From Alopecurus myosuroides (lineage: Eukaryota > Streptophyta > Magnoliopsida > Poales > Poaceae): a stretch of DNA of 64,000 nucleotides. The stretch lies in assembly GCA_028641055.1 (NCBI GenBank), contig CM054061.1, forward strand, positions 116,754,019 to 116,818,018, written 5' to 3'. The notes under the pieces are model-generated. The model was not told where the DNA came from. It saw only the letters and a program-made list of their open reading frames with translations, and ran no database searches. Below are positions 1-11,840 of this stretch, one piece after another. Positions within the stretch are counted from its first letter, which is position 1. Each line of letters begins with the position of its first letter. The translations under genes were made by a program, and so were the position numbers.

Positions 1-3000
1 ATTAGAGCAGAGATAGCAAATACAATCATTCAGAGGGCACATGCCCCAACAATACATCATTACAATACAGCGGAAGCATTCAACATGTCTGAGTACAGAC
101 AAGAACCAAATAGGCCTAAGAGGCTGGAAACGAAAAGACGGAGCCCATCCACGAAGTCTCGGATCCTGCCCGGGTCCGCTATCTACTCGTCAGCAGTCTC
201 GTCATACTCCACGTAGTTGCCACCATGTAGATCCTCGGAAACGTAGGTCTGCGGAAACCACAGCCCCAAAGGGGTCAGTACATAAACGTACTGGCAAGCA
301 AGACTCACAGTTCACCAAAGTGTAACCCGTCAACACCAAGCACAGATGCCTTGGGTTCAACGGAAGAGAGGGGATATAAAAGATGCTGCAACTGGCTGCG
401 CTAACCAACTACAGAGATTCTACCACTTCCGGCTAACAGAAAGGAGATAAGATCGAGGATTGTAACCAACTGAAAGATAACTTCAAACAAACCCATCCTG
501 GATCTCGCCCCTTATCCAAAGAAGCAATCCGAGGATAACTCACACGGTTGTAATAATGATGGTTCAAATTATTGTGTCAATAAGCCTATTACTAGTCAAG
601 TTATTAGTCATGGGGTGTAACATGTTTGATCATTATGTTTAAGTTGTCCTGAGTACTTGTTAGCCAGTACTTTCACCAAGTAATCCATAACCGCGGAAAA
701 CACGGCTTCTCGAGAAGATTATCCCTGCAGGGTTGCACCAATTTGGCCGTACACTCAAGAATAACCCGCCAGATGGGAATCAAACCCACCAAGCGGGGTA
801 CTCTACACAACCAACCATTCCTCGCATCAAGCCCAAAGCACCTTGGGCGCACGGCTAATCGAGCCCAGAAGAAAATGGACCCTCATAGCACTCTAAGAAC
901 GTGTCCCCCTATATGCCGACTACAAAAGTTCCACCCTGGCCTGGGCTCGCAAAAACATGCATGCGGCAAATAGAACACACGAATTAAATGAGGCGATTTG
1001 GACGAGATGAGAATCAGGTCAAGTTGAGGGGGGCGCCCATACTCGCTTCCCAAATGCGGGTAGTGCGCTCATCATGGATCAGTAGACAAGACCCTTTTCC
1101 TATTAGGGTCGACACTAGCAGGCTTCAAAACCTCTCATGGGCCTCCTGCCGGTGTCTTATCATCAAATTTATTATTAATAGTAACATTAGCATGATTGAT
1201 TGATTAAACATCGAGCCCCCACAACGTAATAGAAATAGTAACAGAAAGTAACGGGTAACAGACTCGAGCAAAAGCAACCTAAGCATGCTAAATAAGACTA
1301 AGGCAACAAGCAAGGGGTTTTAGGTATGGAGGTGAGGCAATATCAAGGTTAAGGGATTCATGTGATGGGTTCGTAACAGAACAACTACTACTAAGGCTAG
1401 CAGAAAAGAACAACGGAAAGTATCGGTAACCAATGTTGAAAGGAACACAGTGGTTCATGTGAGTGATAACTTGCCTGCAAAACCCAGTAGCCTGGTACTG
1501 AGCTAACTCCTTAGAAGGGGTGTCGTAAGTATCGTCGGTCTCAACGTCGTCGTATATCCGGGAAGAAGCAAACAAACAAGGCAGAAATAAACAATCATTA
1601 TCATGGCATAGGTGCACAAACATGGGATGATGCATGTCATGTTAATAGATGCATCAAAATAAACTAGTTGACAAGATAGCAACATGATTAAATGGACCCA
1701 TATGCAATTGGATTGCATATGAAAAGCCCATGCATTATGGTTGAATTAATTGTTTTACAACTAGTCATCATGTGTAGGTGAATTAGCATGATGCATGGAT
1801 GAGGAAAACAGCAAAATAACAACAATAGAACCAAATGGAAATAAGGCTTAACAAGTTTAGAAATTCATTTATTAAGTGTTGGAATTTTGGTTACTTAAAG
1901 GTGTCACACAAGAATTTGTTGTTTTCACCAATTTAAATTGTTCAAAATAGATAACAAAGTTCATATTTGATAAGAACACACAATTTTAGGTGGATTGCAT
2001 GTTTCACTTGTTGAAAAAGGATTTCAAATAAATTATTGATGAATTAAACACGTGTAAGCAAGAATTAAATGAATTTAATTCAAACATGAACTTATTTGAA
2101 TTTTTATTTGTTCAAAACATGAAGTGGAGTTCATATTTGAAAAGGTTATGCTTTTATGGTTTGAAAACATATTTTATATGTCCCAAAAGAATTCAATTTG
2201 ATCAAGTTATGAAATTACCAATTTTAAATGAATTAAACAAGATTTAAATTATTTACCCAATTTTAATTATTCAAAACATGGAACAAATTTTATATTTGGA
2301 AAGGTGGTTTAATTTTGCATGGAAAACATATTTCATTTGTTGAAATTGGATTTAAAATGAGCAAGTTATTATTTTGGCAATTTTAAATGCAATAACTAAG
2401 AAACAGTTGTTTTCAGCAATTTAAATTATTCAAAACAGCAAACAAAATTTATATTTGGAAAGTACATGAAAAATTGATTGGAAAACATATTTGGTTTGTG
2501 AAATTTGGAATTTTTATGAGCAAGTTATGAATTTTGCAAATTTAAGTGAATTTGACAAGTTTTCAAATTTTGCACCAATTTAAAATATTCAAAACAGTGA
2601 ACAAATTTTATATTTGGATAGAACACTTAATTTGGTATTGAAAACATATTAAAAATGTTGAATTTGGAGTTAGGATGATTTATTTATGCAATTTCCAAAA
2701 TATAGTGCAAATCTGCCATTTTTAAACCATTAGGGACTTAGAAAAATATTTTCCAGGGGCCTAGATTAAATACCAGGGGCCTAGGTGTGATTACCAGTTT
2801 GTTCTATGAACAAAACAAAGCGAAAATAAAAGTTTGTTTTTATTTGGGAGAGGGGGGACTCGAACCCCCCACCTCCTGGTGGTGCGTTGGGGCTGATAAC
2901 CAGTGGGGCTGGTGCACTAGTTGTGTTAGGAAGGGAAACATGGGGGGGGTTAAGGTGTGGGCTCGGGATGTTTTTCTGAACTTCAACTGAAAACGGTCTC

Positions 3001-4500
3001 TGCATCTCGACAGGGATCGAACATCGATCAGCTGCAGCTCGCCGGGGCGCTGGGGTATGGGTGATGGGGTTGCTGCGGGTGGGTACCGAGGGGAGGAGGT
3101 GGGCCGAGGGGTAGGCGAGAGGGAAGGAGGGGTGCGCTGCTCACCTCGAGTCCCTCGAGGCAGGAGGAGGTCGTGGTCGGGCAGGAGCAGGTGCGGCGGT
3201 GGCGTCTTGGTGAGGATGGCGGCGGAGAATCGGGGCCTCTCGGCCGCTGCCTCGGGGTGGAGGATGGAGCCCGCGGTGGGGCGGCTCCATTCCCGCCGTT
3301 TGCACGGCCGGAGGAGCCCTGAACGCCGGTGACCACCGGAGTTGGAGGAGCTCGGGTGAGGTACAGTGTGTTTGGTGGTTGCAGAGTTCAGTACAGATAA
3401 AAGAGAGAGATGGAGGGGAAAGGAAGAAGATGGCGGCTGGGAGGATGGGGTCTAGGGTTAGGGCTAGGAGTGGGGGAGAGGTGGAGCTTTATGGAGGGAG
3501 AGGAGGTAGTACGGCAAGCAATCGGTGGTGGAGGAGGGAGATCGTGTGGTTCTGTAGGTGTCGTACTGGAGATGACGTGGGAGGAGGAAGAAGACAAACA
3601 GAGGGGGGGTATTGGGCTAGGTTTTTGGTGGGCTGGGTGGAGGAAGTTGGGCCCCTCTCTCTCTCCCTCTTATTAGTTGTTAGGTTTATTAATTTGTTCC
3701 AATTGTTTTTTTTGCTGAATTGGAAAAGAAAGAGAAAGGGGTTTTTTTTTTGGGTGAGAAATTTTTAGGGAAATTTTTTTTAAAATCTCTTTCTTGTATT
3801 AGCAACACTCGCCAAGTTTTTGGTTTTCCAAAAATTCAAAATAAAAGTGCTGTTTGTAAATGGGTTCTCATTGGAATGAATTTTGGATTAGAAGATTTTA
3901 TTGAAAACAAGAACTCAATAGGGGGAACCCTATTGTTTAATTAGAACAAAAAGGATTAGAATGTTTTGTTGATTTTCACAAGTTGAAAAATGGGTGCTGT
4001 TTGATGTTTTTGATTTGACTTAGAATGCAATTTGGAATTAATGAATTGATTTAAGCCACTATTTTAGAAGTTGATCATTATGGAATAATTGGAAACAAAT
4101 GATTGATTTGTTTTGCAATTTTTCATAACTTTCAAAAGGGTTGTTGATTTGGAACTTAATTGAATTTGAAAAGGGTTTGGTTATTGGATGCATTTTTATA
4201 GAAACAAAACAACAGTTTTGAGATCACACTTTAATGGAAACAAATAATTGTTTTATTTTGAAATATCATTTTGGAAATTGTAACATCACAAGGATGAAAC
4301 AAAAGGTTTGAATTTTGGTTTGGAATTCAAATAGAAAACAAAGGAAAACAACTGAAAACAGTTGGAAAACAAATGAAAACAGAGAAAAACAAATGGAAAA
4401 CAAACAAAACAAATGCAATCAACATGATGCCATGATGCAAAACATAAAATAACAGAGAGCAAACATTCTAAAGGCTATTTTTCAGACTTGGGATGTTACA
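1..4500 (-). mobile_element. Partial ~4.8 kb LTR of a large-LTR retrotransposon, cut by the window edge
   Basis: This stretch aligns along its whole length with the complete LTR at 27139-31963. Position 1 corresponds to about 27431, so roughly 290 bases of the LTR lie left of the window. On the minus strand the LTR begins at 4500 with TGTAACATCCCAAG. The bases just right of 4500 are not purine-rich on the minus strand, so 4500 looks like an outer LTR end and not a junction with a polypurine tract. The LTR is AT-rich at about 1700-2780 and 3700-4450, with a GC-rich block at 2840-3700. It has no coding capacity. LTRs this long recall the Triticeae LARD-type elements (Sukkula/Erika-like); that family name is a guess. 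Solo LTR versus full element cannot be decided because the left side is missing. Confidence 0.8.
2846..3025 (-). other. tRNA-like B-box module(s) inside the LTR
   Basis: On the minus strand, 2853-2873 reads as a T-arm stem-loop with GGTTCGAGTCC flanked by runs of G and C, the form of a tRNA B box. Upstream on the minus strand is a CCACTGGTTA-like stretch that could be a decayed D-arm. A second, weaker B-box-like motif (GTTCGATCCCTG) lies at about 3011-3022. No complete cloverleaf can be drawn, so this is a tRNA-derived or tRNA-like segment and not a tRNA gene. Confidence 0.35.
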
Positions 4501-4980
4501 ACCGGTAGACAAATGTGATGTAGAAACCTCTCTAGGGTCAGTCTTAGTGAGAGCACTTCTTGCTCCCTTAAAGCTAAAGAAAACAGTATTTCTATCGTAG
4601 TAAAATTTATGGACCTGGAAGGAAATGTTCTCCCGTCGAAACGAAAAGCTCCACGCAGAAACATCAAAGATATACTTCCTTCAAATGAAGCAAGTAATTT
4701 TAGTGGACACGACATTAAAAAGTCCGTAGGATTCAGCCACAAGGTGTTGGTGTTCTAGCCAATCATGTCACGTGCAACTTCACCAAATTGAACCATATGG
4801 ACAGATGCACTTCCAGCGGAAGATATAATAGGCACCCTATACCTGAAGTTTGGGAGAAAACAAATGAAAATCTTAACCATGCCGGTGGCAATAGAGATGA
4901 CGATATGCGATAAAAATAGAAGATGAAACATTTGGGACATGAAACCTGAAATGAAGAAATGACCTATGATTAGCGTTTGA
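4501..4980 (-). other. Unidentified gene-like remnant beside the LTR
   Basis: Two minus-strand open stretches (4755-4985 and 4482-4742) are separated by one stop and would read as one polypeptide of ordinary composition, including residues FGEVARDMIG and FRFDGRTFPS. I do not recognise the protein. The second stretch runs into the LTR end at 4500, so if it is a gene fragment the retrotransposon interrupted it. Exon borders cannot be placed with confidence. Confidence 0.2.
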
Positions 4981-5134
4981 ACCATGGTTTTTAAAGCGTC
5001 TGTAAGGCGACGCCTAAGCGTCGAAGCGCTCCCTCACCGCTTTAGAAACTTGACCGCTTCGGACACCTGGGCGCCCAAAGCGTCGAAGCGCCCCCCTCCC
5101 TAAAGCGCCAAAGTGTCGCCTTAAAAACCATGGT
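4981..5134. mobile_element. Short fold-back (MITE-like) element
   Basis: The segment starts with ACCATGGTTTTTA and ends with its inverted copy TAAAAACCATGGT. Inside, GCGTCGAAGCG-type motifs and GGCGAC/GTCGCC pairs also occur inverted, so the whole 154 bases can fold back. I see no convincing target-site duplication, so the superfamily is unassigned. Confidence 0.55.
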
Positions 5135-8100
5135 CTGAACCATGGATATTCCATAGCACACACCATTATGCACAAGCACATATCTAGATATCTCGCGATT
5201 CCACAGTATCCATGTTGTCTTCCTTGATGAACACCTGCAGCTAGCGGATAGACATATAACCGTTGTGAAAAAAAGACAAACCTAACTGATCAGTCAGCTA
5301 ACTAAAAATTAACTGAGCGACCAAATAAGCGGAAATCACACCTTGCCAAAACAGAAAAATGAACGATGAAAACACCAAAGAACCAAACAAAGACCAGTGG
5401 CCACAATAGCTCCGCACGACAACATGCAAACAAAAGAGCACACAACAATCAAGTAGCACAATCAAGAGGATGAGCCAACGCAGAGGAACAAAATAATAAT
5501 CAATTGAAAAAAAAAAGATAGGAGCAGAAACGGAAAAACAAACCTTCAGTTCCAATCTCATTAACAAAGAGCAACAACAACAACGTCGGTCGACAGCAAA
5601 CCCGCTTGACCCAGCTGGCACACCCGAGAGGACCACCCAGCCCCTAGCCAAAATGCATGGGAGCAGCTCACTACACTAAGGAAGAGAATACCGACCCATC
5701 CCACAAACAACAAGCGGAGGAGAAATCAGATGAATCCACAGGCGATGAAAAAGTCTGACATGCACTCTACATGGGTGCTCCGCGGGCGAGCACAAAAATG
5801 CACGGAGCTGAGTCAATCGGTGGGAAAATCTACACGGTGGCAGCCGGAAACCCTAGGACGGACAAAGTCAAAAGTTTTTGGAGAGAGGAGAGAAAGAAAG
5901 AGAAGGGGGATTGGGGCTGGAGCGCACCCACGCATCTAGTGTGTCCCAATCGACAACCGCTTCGCCGCACGACACTGCCACCTGCAGAGCAGAGCACACA
6001 CGCAAGGAGGCCTACAGAGAGAGACATAAACCAGCATATGCTCACAAACAGCTACAGAAAACACAACAGGCCTCACAAGTGCCGCTATCAACGGAGCTTA
6101 CGGCTATAGAGTATATTTGCCATATCTTATCTAAAATTTAAATTTCACTTTACAGAATCATGACAAAGAGACTAAGGTGAAGAAAGCAGGCAATCTTTTC
6201 GACAACATAAAAGTGGGGGAGTAGTAACACTTTGAACTCCTCTTTCAAAGCATCTTTAGAAAGGGATGAAATTAAAGCAATCAAGTTTGTGTCAATATTC
6301 ACAGAGGCACACACATAGAGGTGCAAAAAGAATTACCCTGGCAACAAATTAGGAGGAAATAAAGACTTAAACGGTTTACTCTTCAGATTGTTCTAAAGAA
6401 GCTATTTCTTCAATGTTCTAAGAGTAATTGTAATGGTGAGAACTTCAGTTGCCAGTAAAAGGCTCTCAATTATGTTTCCTGAAAAACCTAGTGTCTAACT
6501 TGAATTCTCTAATGGCAACTGCTCTTGGCTCTTCTACTCTATCTAGCACCAGCTGAAGACAAAGTGCGTCCTATTTAAATCGGAGTTGGATGCGCTATCA
6601 AACTGCAAAACGATTTTAGTAATCAATAATAATGCTGCCAAACTTGTTGCAAGTCTTTATAATTAGTACATAAAAACCACAAATTATAACAAAAAAAAGG
6701 ATGAATCATAGATAACCTGAGGCATCTGTCATGTGATGTGGATGTCAAATCTCGGCTCAGGGAAAAATCAGACAGACAGATTTGTTCTCAAGCTTCCATG
6801 CTAATATGGAAAAACACCCTTGTTTCAACATCATGTTTCTCCCGATATGTTGCTTGTCACATCCAGAATATAAGCATACAGTCTATATAATAAAGGCATG
6901 GACTTTCATGCGGGCTTCAACATGGACAGTTCTTTGTTTACCTAGCTGATTGCTCATGGCATTGCAAAGTCTTAAGTAATAAACTGTGCAATGTTCTGTA
7001 ACACATAGCGGATAGCGCCAACAATTCATTGACACTCTTTATCTATTCTTGCAGGCAGCATCACATGTATGCATAATTGTTATTTGATAGTGTGCTTTTC
7101 AAGAATTCTTTGTTACACATGAAACACATATGAAAAACTTGGGTTTAGAAATCATTTTCTTTGATTCTCCATTGCTTTATATAACCATTGACAAAGAAAT
7201 ATAGCAGGGAACTGTAATCTCCTCTTGTATCCATGCATTTTATTTGATTCACCATTGCTTTATATAACCATTGACAAATAAATACAGCACGGAACTATCA
7301 TCTTCTCTTGTATCCGAGCTTATCCAAACTTAGATTTAGTACTGCAAGTTAACAACTACGGTAGAGCTCAAGTAATATCACTTTAAGTCTGGATAGTTTG
7401 CATAATGTATTTGGTTTGGTGGTACTAACAAACATTACTCATGCCACAGAATATGGAGGGAAAATCCAGTCTGAAGTTTTAGCATGGCATGTACAGAGTT
7501 TACCTCTTACTGGTGTATTGTGATTTATTTTATCATTTAGGTTCCTTGCACTGCTACATAATGGAATTTGTACAGGACCAAGCGTCTATTAACCAGGTTT
7601 CAAAAAGTAATGGAAGAAAGGGCTATGTTCGATGATGGTCTAAAAGAACAATATAGCAGCTATATAAAGTATTATTGTTAGGAGACTCAACTTGTTTGCA
7701 TTTTCCCTAACCTATATCTAGTACCACAGTTTTGTTCTTTTTGCTAAAATTATTTCTGCTAGAAGACGGATTGTTTAATGCATCATTTTTTTGGGTAGCA
7801 TATAATGGAAAAGGAAGAAGGATGGAGTTATAGGGCCAGAGTATACTTGCCTCGAAGTGTGATTGGCGTTGCAAACATGGTATTCCAGCGTTTCCGATTT
7901 GGGAAACACAAAAACAAGTCGGGTCATAAGGATAAACTCAGAGGTTTATGGTCTTCATGAATTTAATGGGACTGCAATATGATTTTGATATAGACCAAAT
8001 AAATTTGCAGTCAAAGCGCACCAAAGAATGACTTCAGATAGGCGTGACCAGAGAAGAATATTTATAAAAAAATAATATATATGTACCAATTTATGACTCC

Positions 8101-8650
8101 AATATATTATCACTTCGAACTGAAACCTTCATATTATCCAGAATCCATAACCTTGAAGTAATGTGTTTACTCGACAAAGAATATTTCCTTCAGCCTGCAT
8201 TTTCATAGAAGCGTCACCCATTACACCAATTTGTACCAATTTCACTGCATAACTTTGCATTTGCTAGTGAAGTGGAAAACTTAATCCCATTGAACATCTA
8301 GTATAGGAATATTCATGGATGATATAAGACAACCATGGCTAACACAAGATGGGTTGTATTTGAGCCAATTTACAACACAATCAAGAGTGCAGAAATATTT
8401 AATTTACATGGTGAGTTAAAAAGGGCTGGGAAAGGTGCTATAATTTAGGATATGTTGGAGGATCATGCCTCGGTTCCAGAATAATGAACAATAGTGAGAA
8501 GTATTAGCTTACGAATTAAATTCAAATATGCAACCATAAGAACATACGCTGTTTATTCGGCACACACATTTGTATCAGTTCATCAACATTAATTATTCAG
8601 CATAACATAAAAGCACTCGTAAAAAAAAGTATTCTTGTCTTTTGATTCAG
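5135..8650. other. Low-copy-looking DNA, no gene seen
   Basis: About 3.5 kb of moderate AT content without a long reading frame, LTR end or terminal inverted repeat that I can recognise. Short open stretches near 5300-6140 have no recognisable protein features. A direct duplication at 7161-7325 is listed separately. The texture is that of intron or intergenic DNA. Confidence 0.4.
7161..7325. repeat. 83-bp direct tandem duplication
   Basis: Two adjacent copies, starting at 7161 and 7244, share CCATTGCTTTATATAACC and the following TTGACAAA/GGAACT block with a few substitutions. No coding role is seen. Confidence 0.8.
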
Positions 8651-9930
8651 AAAAGGACAACAACAAATCTTGGAATAATTTCCAGAACAAAGTAAAGCAG
8701 TTCAGACCACCCTGGCTTGCGGATCAACACGGCCATACCTCCGAGTCTTGGCAATGCCACTTTGGAAAGATATGGCCATGATAGCACCTACGTCGCTGCA
8801 ATACCTCATCCGCTCAGATTCGCATGTACATGCTATGGAGGAAGTATGTAGAAATTCCAACGCCATCCATGGTGCACGTACACTAGGACATCCCCTCATG
8901 TGTGTGGTCTTGAAGTGGCTTTACCACGCAATGATAAACCATGTACAAGAAGCACGATCCTCATTTTGTTGCCGATCGACCCGAGTAGATAATCCTCCTT
9001 AATCACCTGGAAGAGGTCAGATCCCATTGCCGAGCCAATTTGACCAGGTACATAGGGCATCTGTCACCATCCGCTTCGTGAAGAAGCCAATAACCGTTGT
9101 CGAGTCGACGATGCAGCCACGCGGCTGTAGCCTGACTCAGATTTGTGTTATTGCCGGCAGCGCGAGGAGACACGCTCCTTCACGTGCAGTGCCGATCAAC
9201 GCAGAGGAAACCTTCCACGGACGGCAATAGAGGACGACAATCGAGGTTGGAAAGACAACGACTCCATCCATCGCGCCAGACGCGCGGACATGGAGGCGAC
9301 GTTGTGCCACACGTCTGGCCGCGACAGTTATAATCCCACACACGAACGTGTTGCCGACACTGTGCTTGTATCACGCCGTGGCTGCGTTCCGCTGCAGACA
9401 ATTTCTTCCTCGATCTGATATGAGCGGATACCTGATCTTAAGGGGAGGAAACCGAGCGTCGGCGTGCCAGCGTGGGATTTGCCGGCAGCGGCGAGAGAAG
9501 GCGCAAGAGAAGGGGCTCTGGTGGAGGGCGATGTGAACGACGCATGTGGCGCCCAAACGGACGAAGCGGGGGCGTTAGTGGTATGGTTTGTGCTACATAG
9601 CATGGTGCTTATCTTCGGCGAGATAGCACGGCGAGGTCGAGATCCGATCTGCGCGTCCATGCCTTGATCTGGGTGGGCGCCGCTGCTGCTGCCCCCCCCC
9701 CGGCCGTCCCTGATGCTCCTTTGCATACTCACTCCATGGCCCCAAACTGGGTCGAGCGTCGACTCTAAGCCTCCCTCCTGATCCTCTCTTGGAGCCGCAC
9801 GCTTGTCTGTGTGGTGGCCGAGATGATGCTAGGGCTGTAGCGGAAAGGAGTTCCGGCTGCGGCACTGGTGCCTGGCTGGGCGGCGGCAAGCGGCCGGAAA
9901 CCTAGCTCAGATGGAGTCGGTTGAGGAACA
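8651..9930. other. GC-rich, exon/UTR-like stretch without a supportable gene
   Basis: Base composition rises sharply from about 9000 to 9900. Several overlapping short open frames exist on both strands, the longest a 134-codon minus-strand frame at 9328-9732, but none shows a known domain, consistent codon structure or linked splice sites. It may be an old 5' exon/UTR region, a non-coding transcript or part of an unrecognised transposon. Confidence 0.3.
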
Positions 9931-10712
9931 AGTGCTCTTCCTTTTTTTTTTACTGCGAGGACTTTTTTTTTGTCTTTAGGTGAGTGCGATGGTAGTTGGA
10001 CACGACAGTGGAAGAAAAAGTGCTATGGGCCCACATAGCAGACTCACGGACTGACCCAAAGCGCTGAGAGCGCTCGCTTTCCATGGAGCTTATAGCTAAA
10101 GAGAATTTACTAATTGAGGCACCGTAAAACTCTACACGTTAACTCTCGGGGAAACCATGATTTTACCGTTTGATATCCGCTTCATAAATTATTGACCGTC
10201 GGATGGCAATTAGAGATTGCAGAGTCCACGTGTTATCCCTTTCGTGGAGCAACGAGACTTTGAACTCTCCACGCAACCAAGACTGATTTGATTTGCCCTA
10301 CTGCCTCTCATCCCACATGGCCACATCGCAAGGACCCCTTGCTCGCCTCCATCGGTGGCAAGATCTGTTTCGCGTCTCCACCCTCTCCTCCTCTACTATT
10401 CCTAGATAAATCTCCCCTTCTCAAGAATTGATTGTCAGATTTCGTAAGAGCTGTGTTTAAATCGTACCAGACGTGGTCGCTGGTGGCAGAGGAAATCGTT
10501 AAAGAGGGCTTCAGCGTCTTCAACTCCACGGCTGAAGAAAAGGTCTTGATGCATGGGCGGGATGGTGAGCTGCCAGCATGGAATTGGAGGCAACGGAGGG
10601 CTGACTCCTGCTACTATTTATTTCCTAACGTTTGAAGCAGAAAATTAGGGCCCATGTTTTTTTTTTGGAGATTTTGATGGTTTTTTGCTGTCTCCAGGAA
10701 CTGTGTGAACGT
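9931..10712. other. No gene seen; right part is the target side of the MULE
   Basis: Nothing codes convincingly here. There are two T-rich runs near 9940 and 9965. The direct target duplication of the Mutator-like element ends this stretch at 10703-10712. Confidence 0.4.
10703..10712. repeat. Target-site duplication, left copy (GTGTGAACGT)
   Basis: Identical to 11658-11667. The pair flanks the inverted-repeat element exactly and fixes its borders. Confidence 0.85.
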
Positions 10713-11657
10713 GAGTGAAATGCGTCTATGGTCCTTGAACTCATGGGCAATGTCCAAAACAGTCCCTAAACTCAAAAATTGCATCAATGCAGTCCTTGTT
10801 CTTGCTAAATGACTTTATATACGGTCCGAATGTTGTATGTGTCACGTATTTTGATGACATGGCACCACACCATGTGAGTAATGTACGTGTTGGCTTCCTC
10901 AGAGTAAAGAGCGTTCACATCCAGCATGGTGCGACTCAGACTCTCAGGGCGTGGTGCATGGTTGAAGAGGGCGACGCCTCCGATTGGCAACATGACCACT
11001 GCGTTGTCCAGCAGCCACGTGAAGGAGCTGAGAAGCTCTCTCGCGCTGGGCCTTAGCAGGGGCCACAGATGGAAGGCGATGCCGAGCAAGTACGACGAGG
11101 TTCTGACGACGATAGTGACGCCCAGGCTGGACCGCGGACGCGCCTAAGTACATGATCTTGGCGGCGTGGTCTTGCGCCGACATGACGACTGGCCGAATCC
11201 AAAGAAGATGAAGAGGATGTCGTCCATCCCATGCGTCTCGGCTCGATTATTCTGTACGAGCCAGAAACGATATTTTTGGCGTTGTGCTACTACTTTGCCG
11301 GTATCGGGAACGACGGCACCTTTGTTACGGCGGAAGTAGGTCCACGCGGGGGAACTCGCGAGAGAGACGAGCACAAAGGCAGCAGGAATGGCGACTGCGA
11401 TGAATGCACGCACCCTTTTTTTTTTAAGAAGAGGCGAGGCTGCTTGCTGCTCTGGAAAGAAGAAGACGACACTGAGTTCGGACGGGCTGCAAATGGGGCC
11501 TACACTGTGACATGTCAGCAAAATACAACTTAATACAATTTTGGACCGTATGTGGGCATGTTAAGCGAGAATGAGGACCATATCGAATCCTTTTCCGAGT
11601 TCGAGGACCGTTTTGGACATGGCCGACAAGTTGCAGGACCATGGGTGCATTTCACTC
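10713..11657. mobile_element. Mutator-like element, probable Pack-MULE
   Basis: The ends form a long terminal inverted repeat of about 55 bases. It begins GAGTGAAATGC on the left; the right end is the inverted GCATTTCACTC. Both ends continue through matching ATGGTCC and TGTCCAAAAC blocks. The element is flanked by a perfect 10-bp direct duplication, GTGTGAACGT, at 10703-10712 and 11658-11667. Long TIRs with 9-10 bp target duplications are the hallmark of the Mutator superfamily. The 945-bp element has no transposase. Its GC-rich interior holds minus-strand open stretches with hydrophobic segments (for example AFIAVAIPAAFVLVSLAS near 11400), in more than one frame. This suggests a captured, decayed gene fragment whose donor I could not identify. 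Confidence 0.8.
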
Positions 11658-11667
11658 GTGTGAACGT
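11658..11667. repeat. Target-site duplication, right copy (GTGTGAACGT)
   Basis: Identical to 10703-10712; right border of the Mutator-like element. Confidence 0.85.
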
Positions 11668-11840
11668 CAAACTTTACTGGATTGAGCAAGGTTCCACTAC
11701 CACCAGCTGAGGTACTTTTGAGCCATTACTCAAGAAAACCTTCTATTGAACTTCACCAAAACACCGCTGATTACATATATGGCATGGATAGGTACAATCT
11801 CTAGGATCACTCTATCTGGCCTTCACATATAGTACAAGCC

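Noticed and set aside
2846..2960. Functional tRNA gene
   Set aside because: Only B-box/T-arm-like parts are present; no acceptor stem or anticodon arm can be formed.
3440..3475. CTAGGGTTAGGG as interstitial telomere repeat
   Set aside because: Only about two degenerate TTTAGGG-like units; expected by chance in G-rich LTR sequence.
9328..9732. 134-codon minus-strand frame as a gene
   Set aside because: No domain, no start context or splice partners, and overlapping open frames on both strands, as expected from GC-rich DNA.
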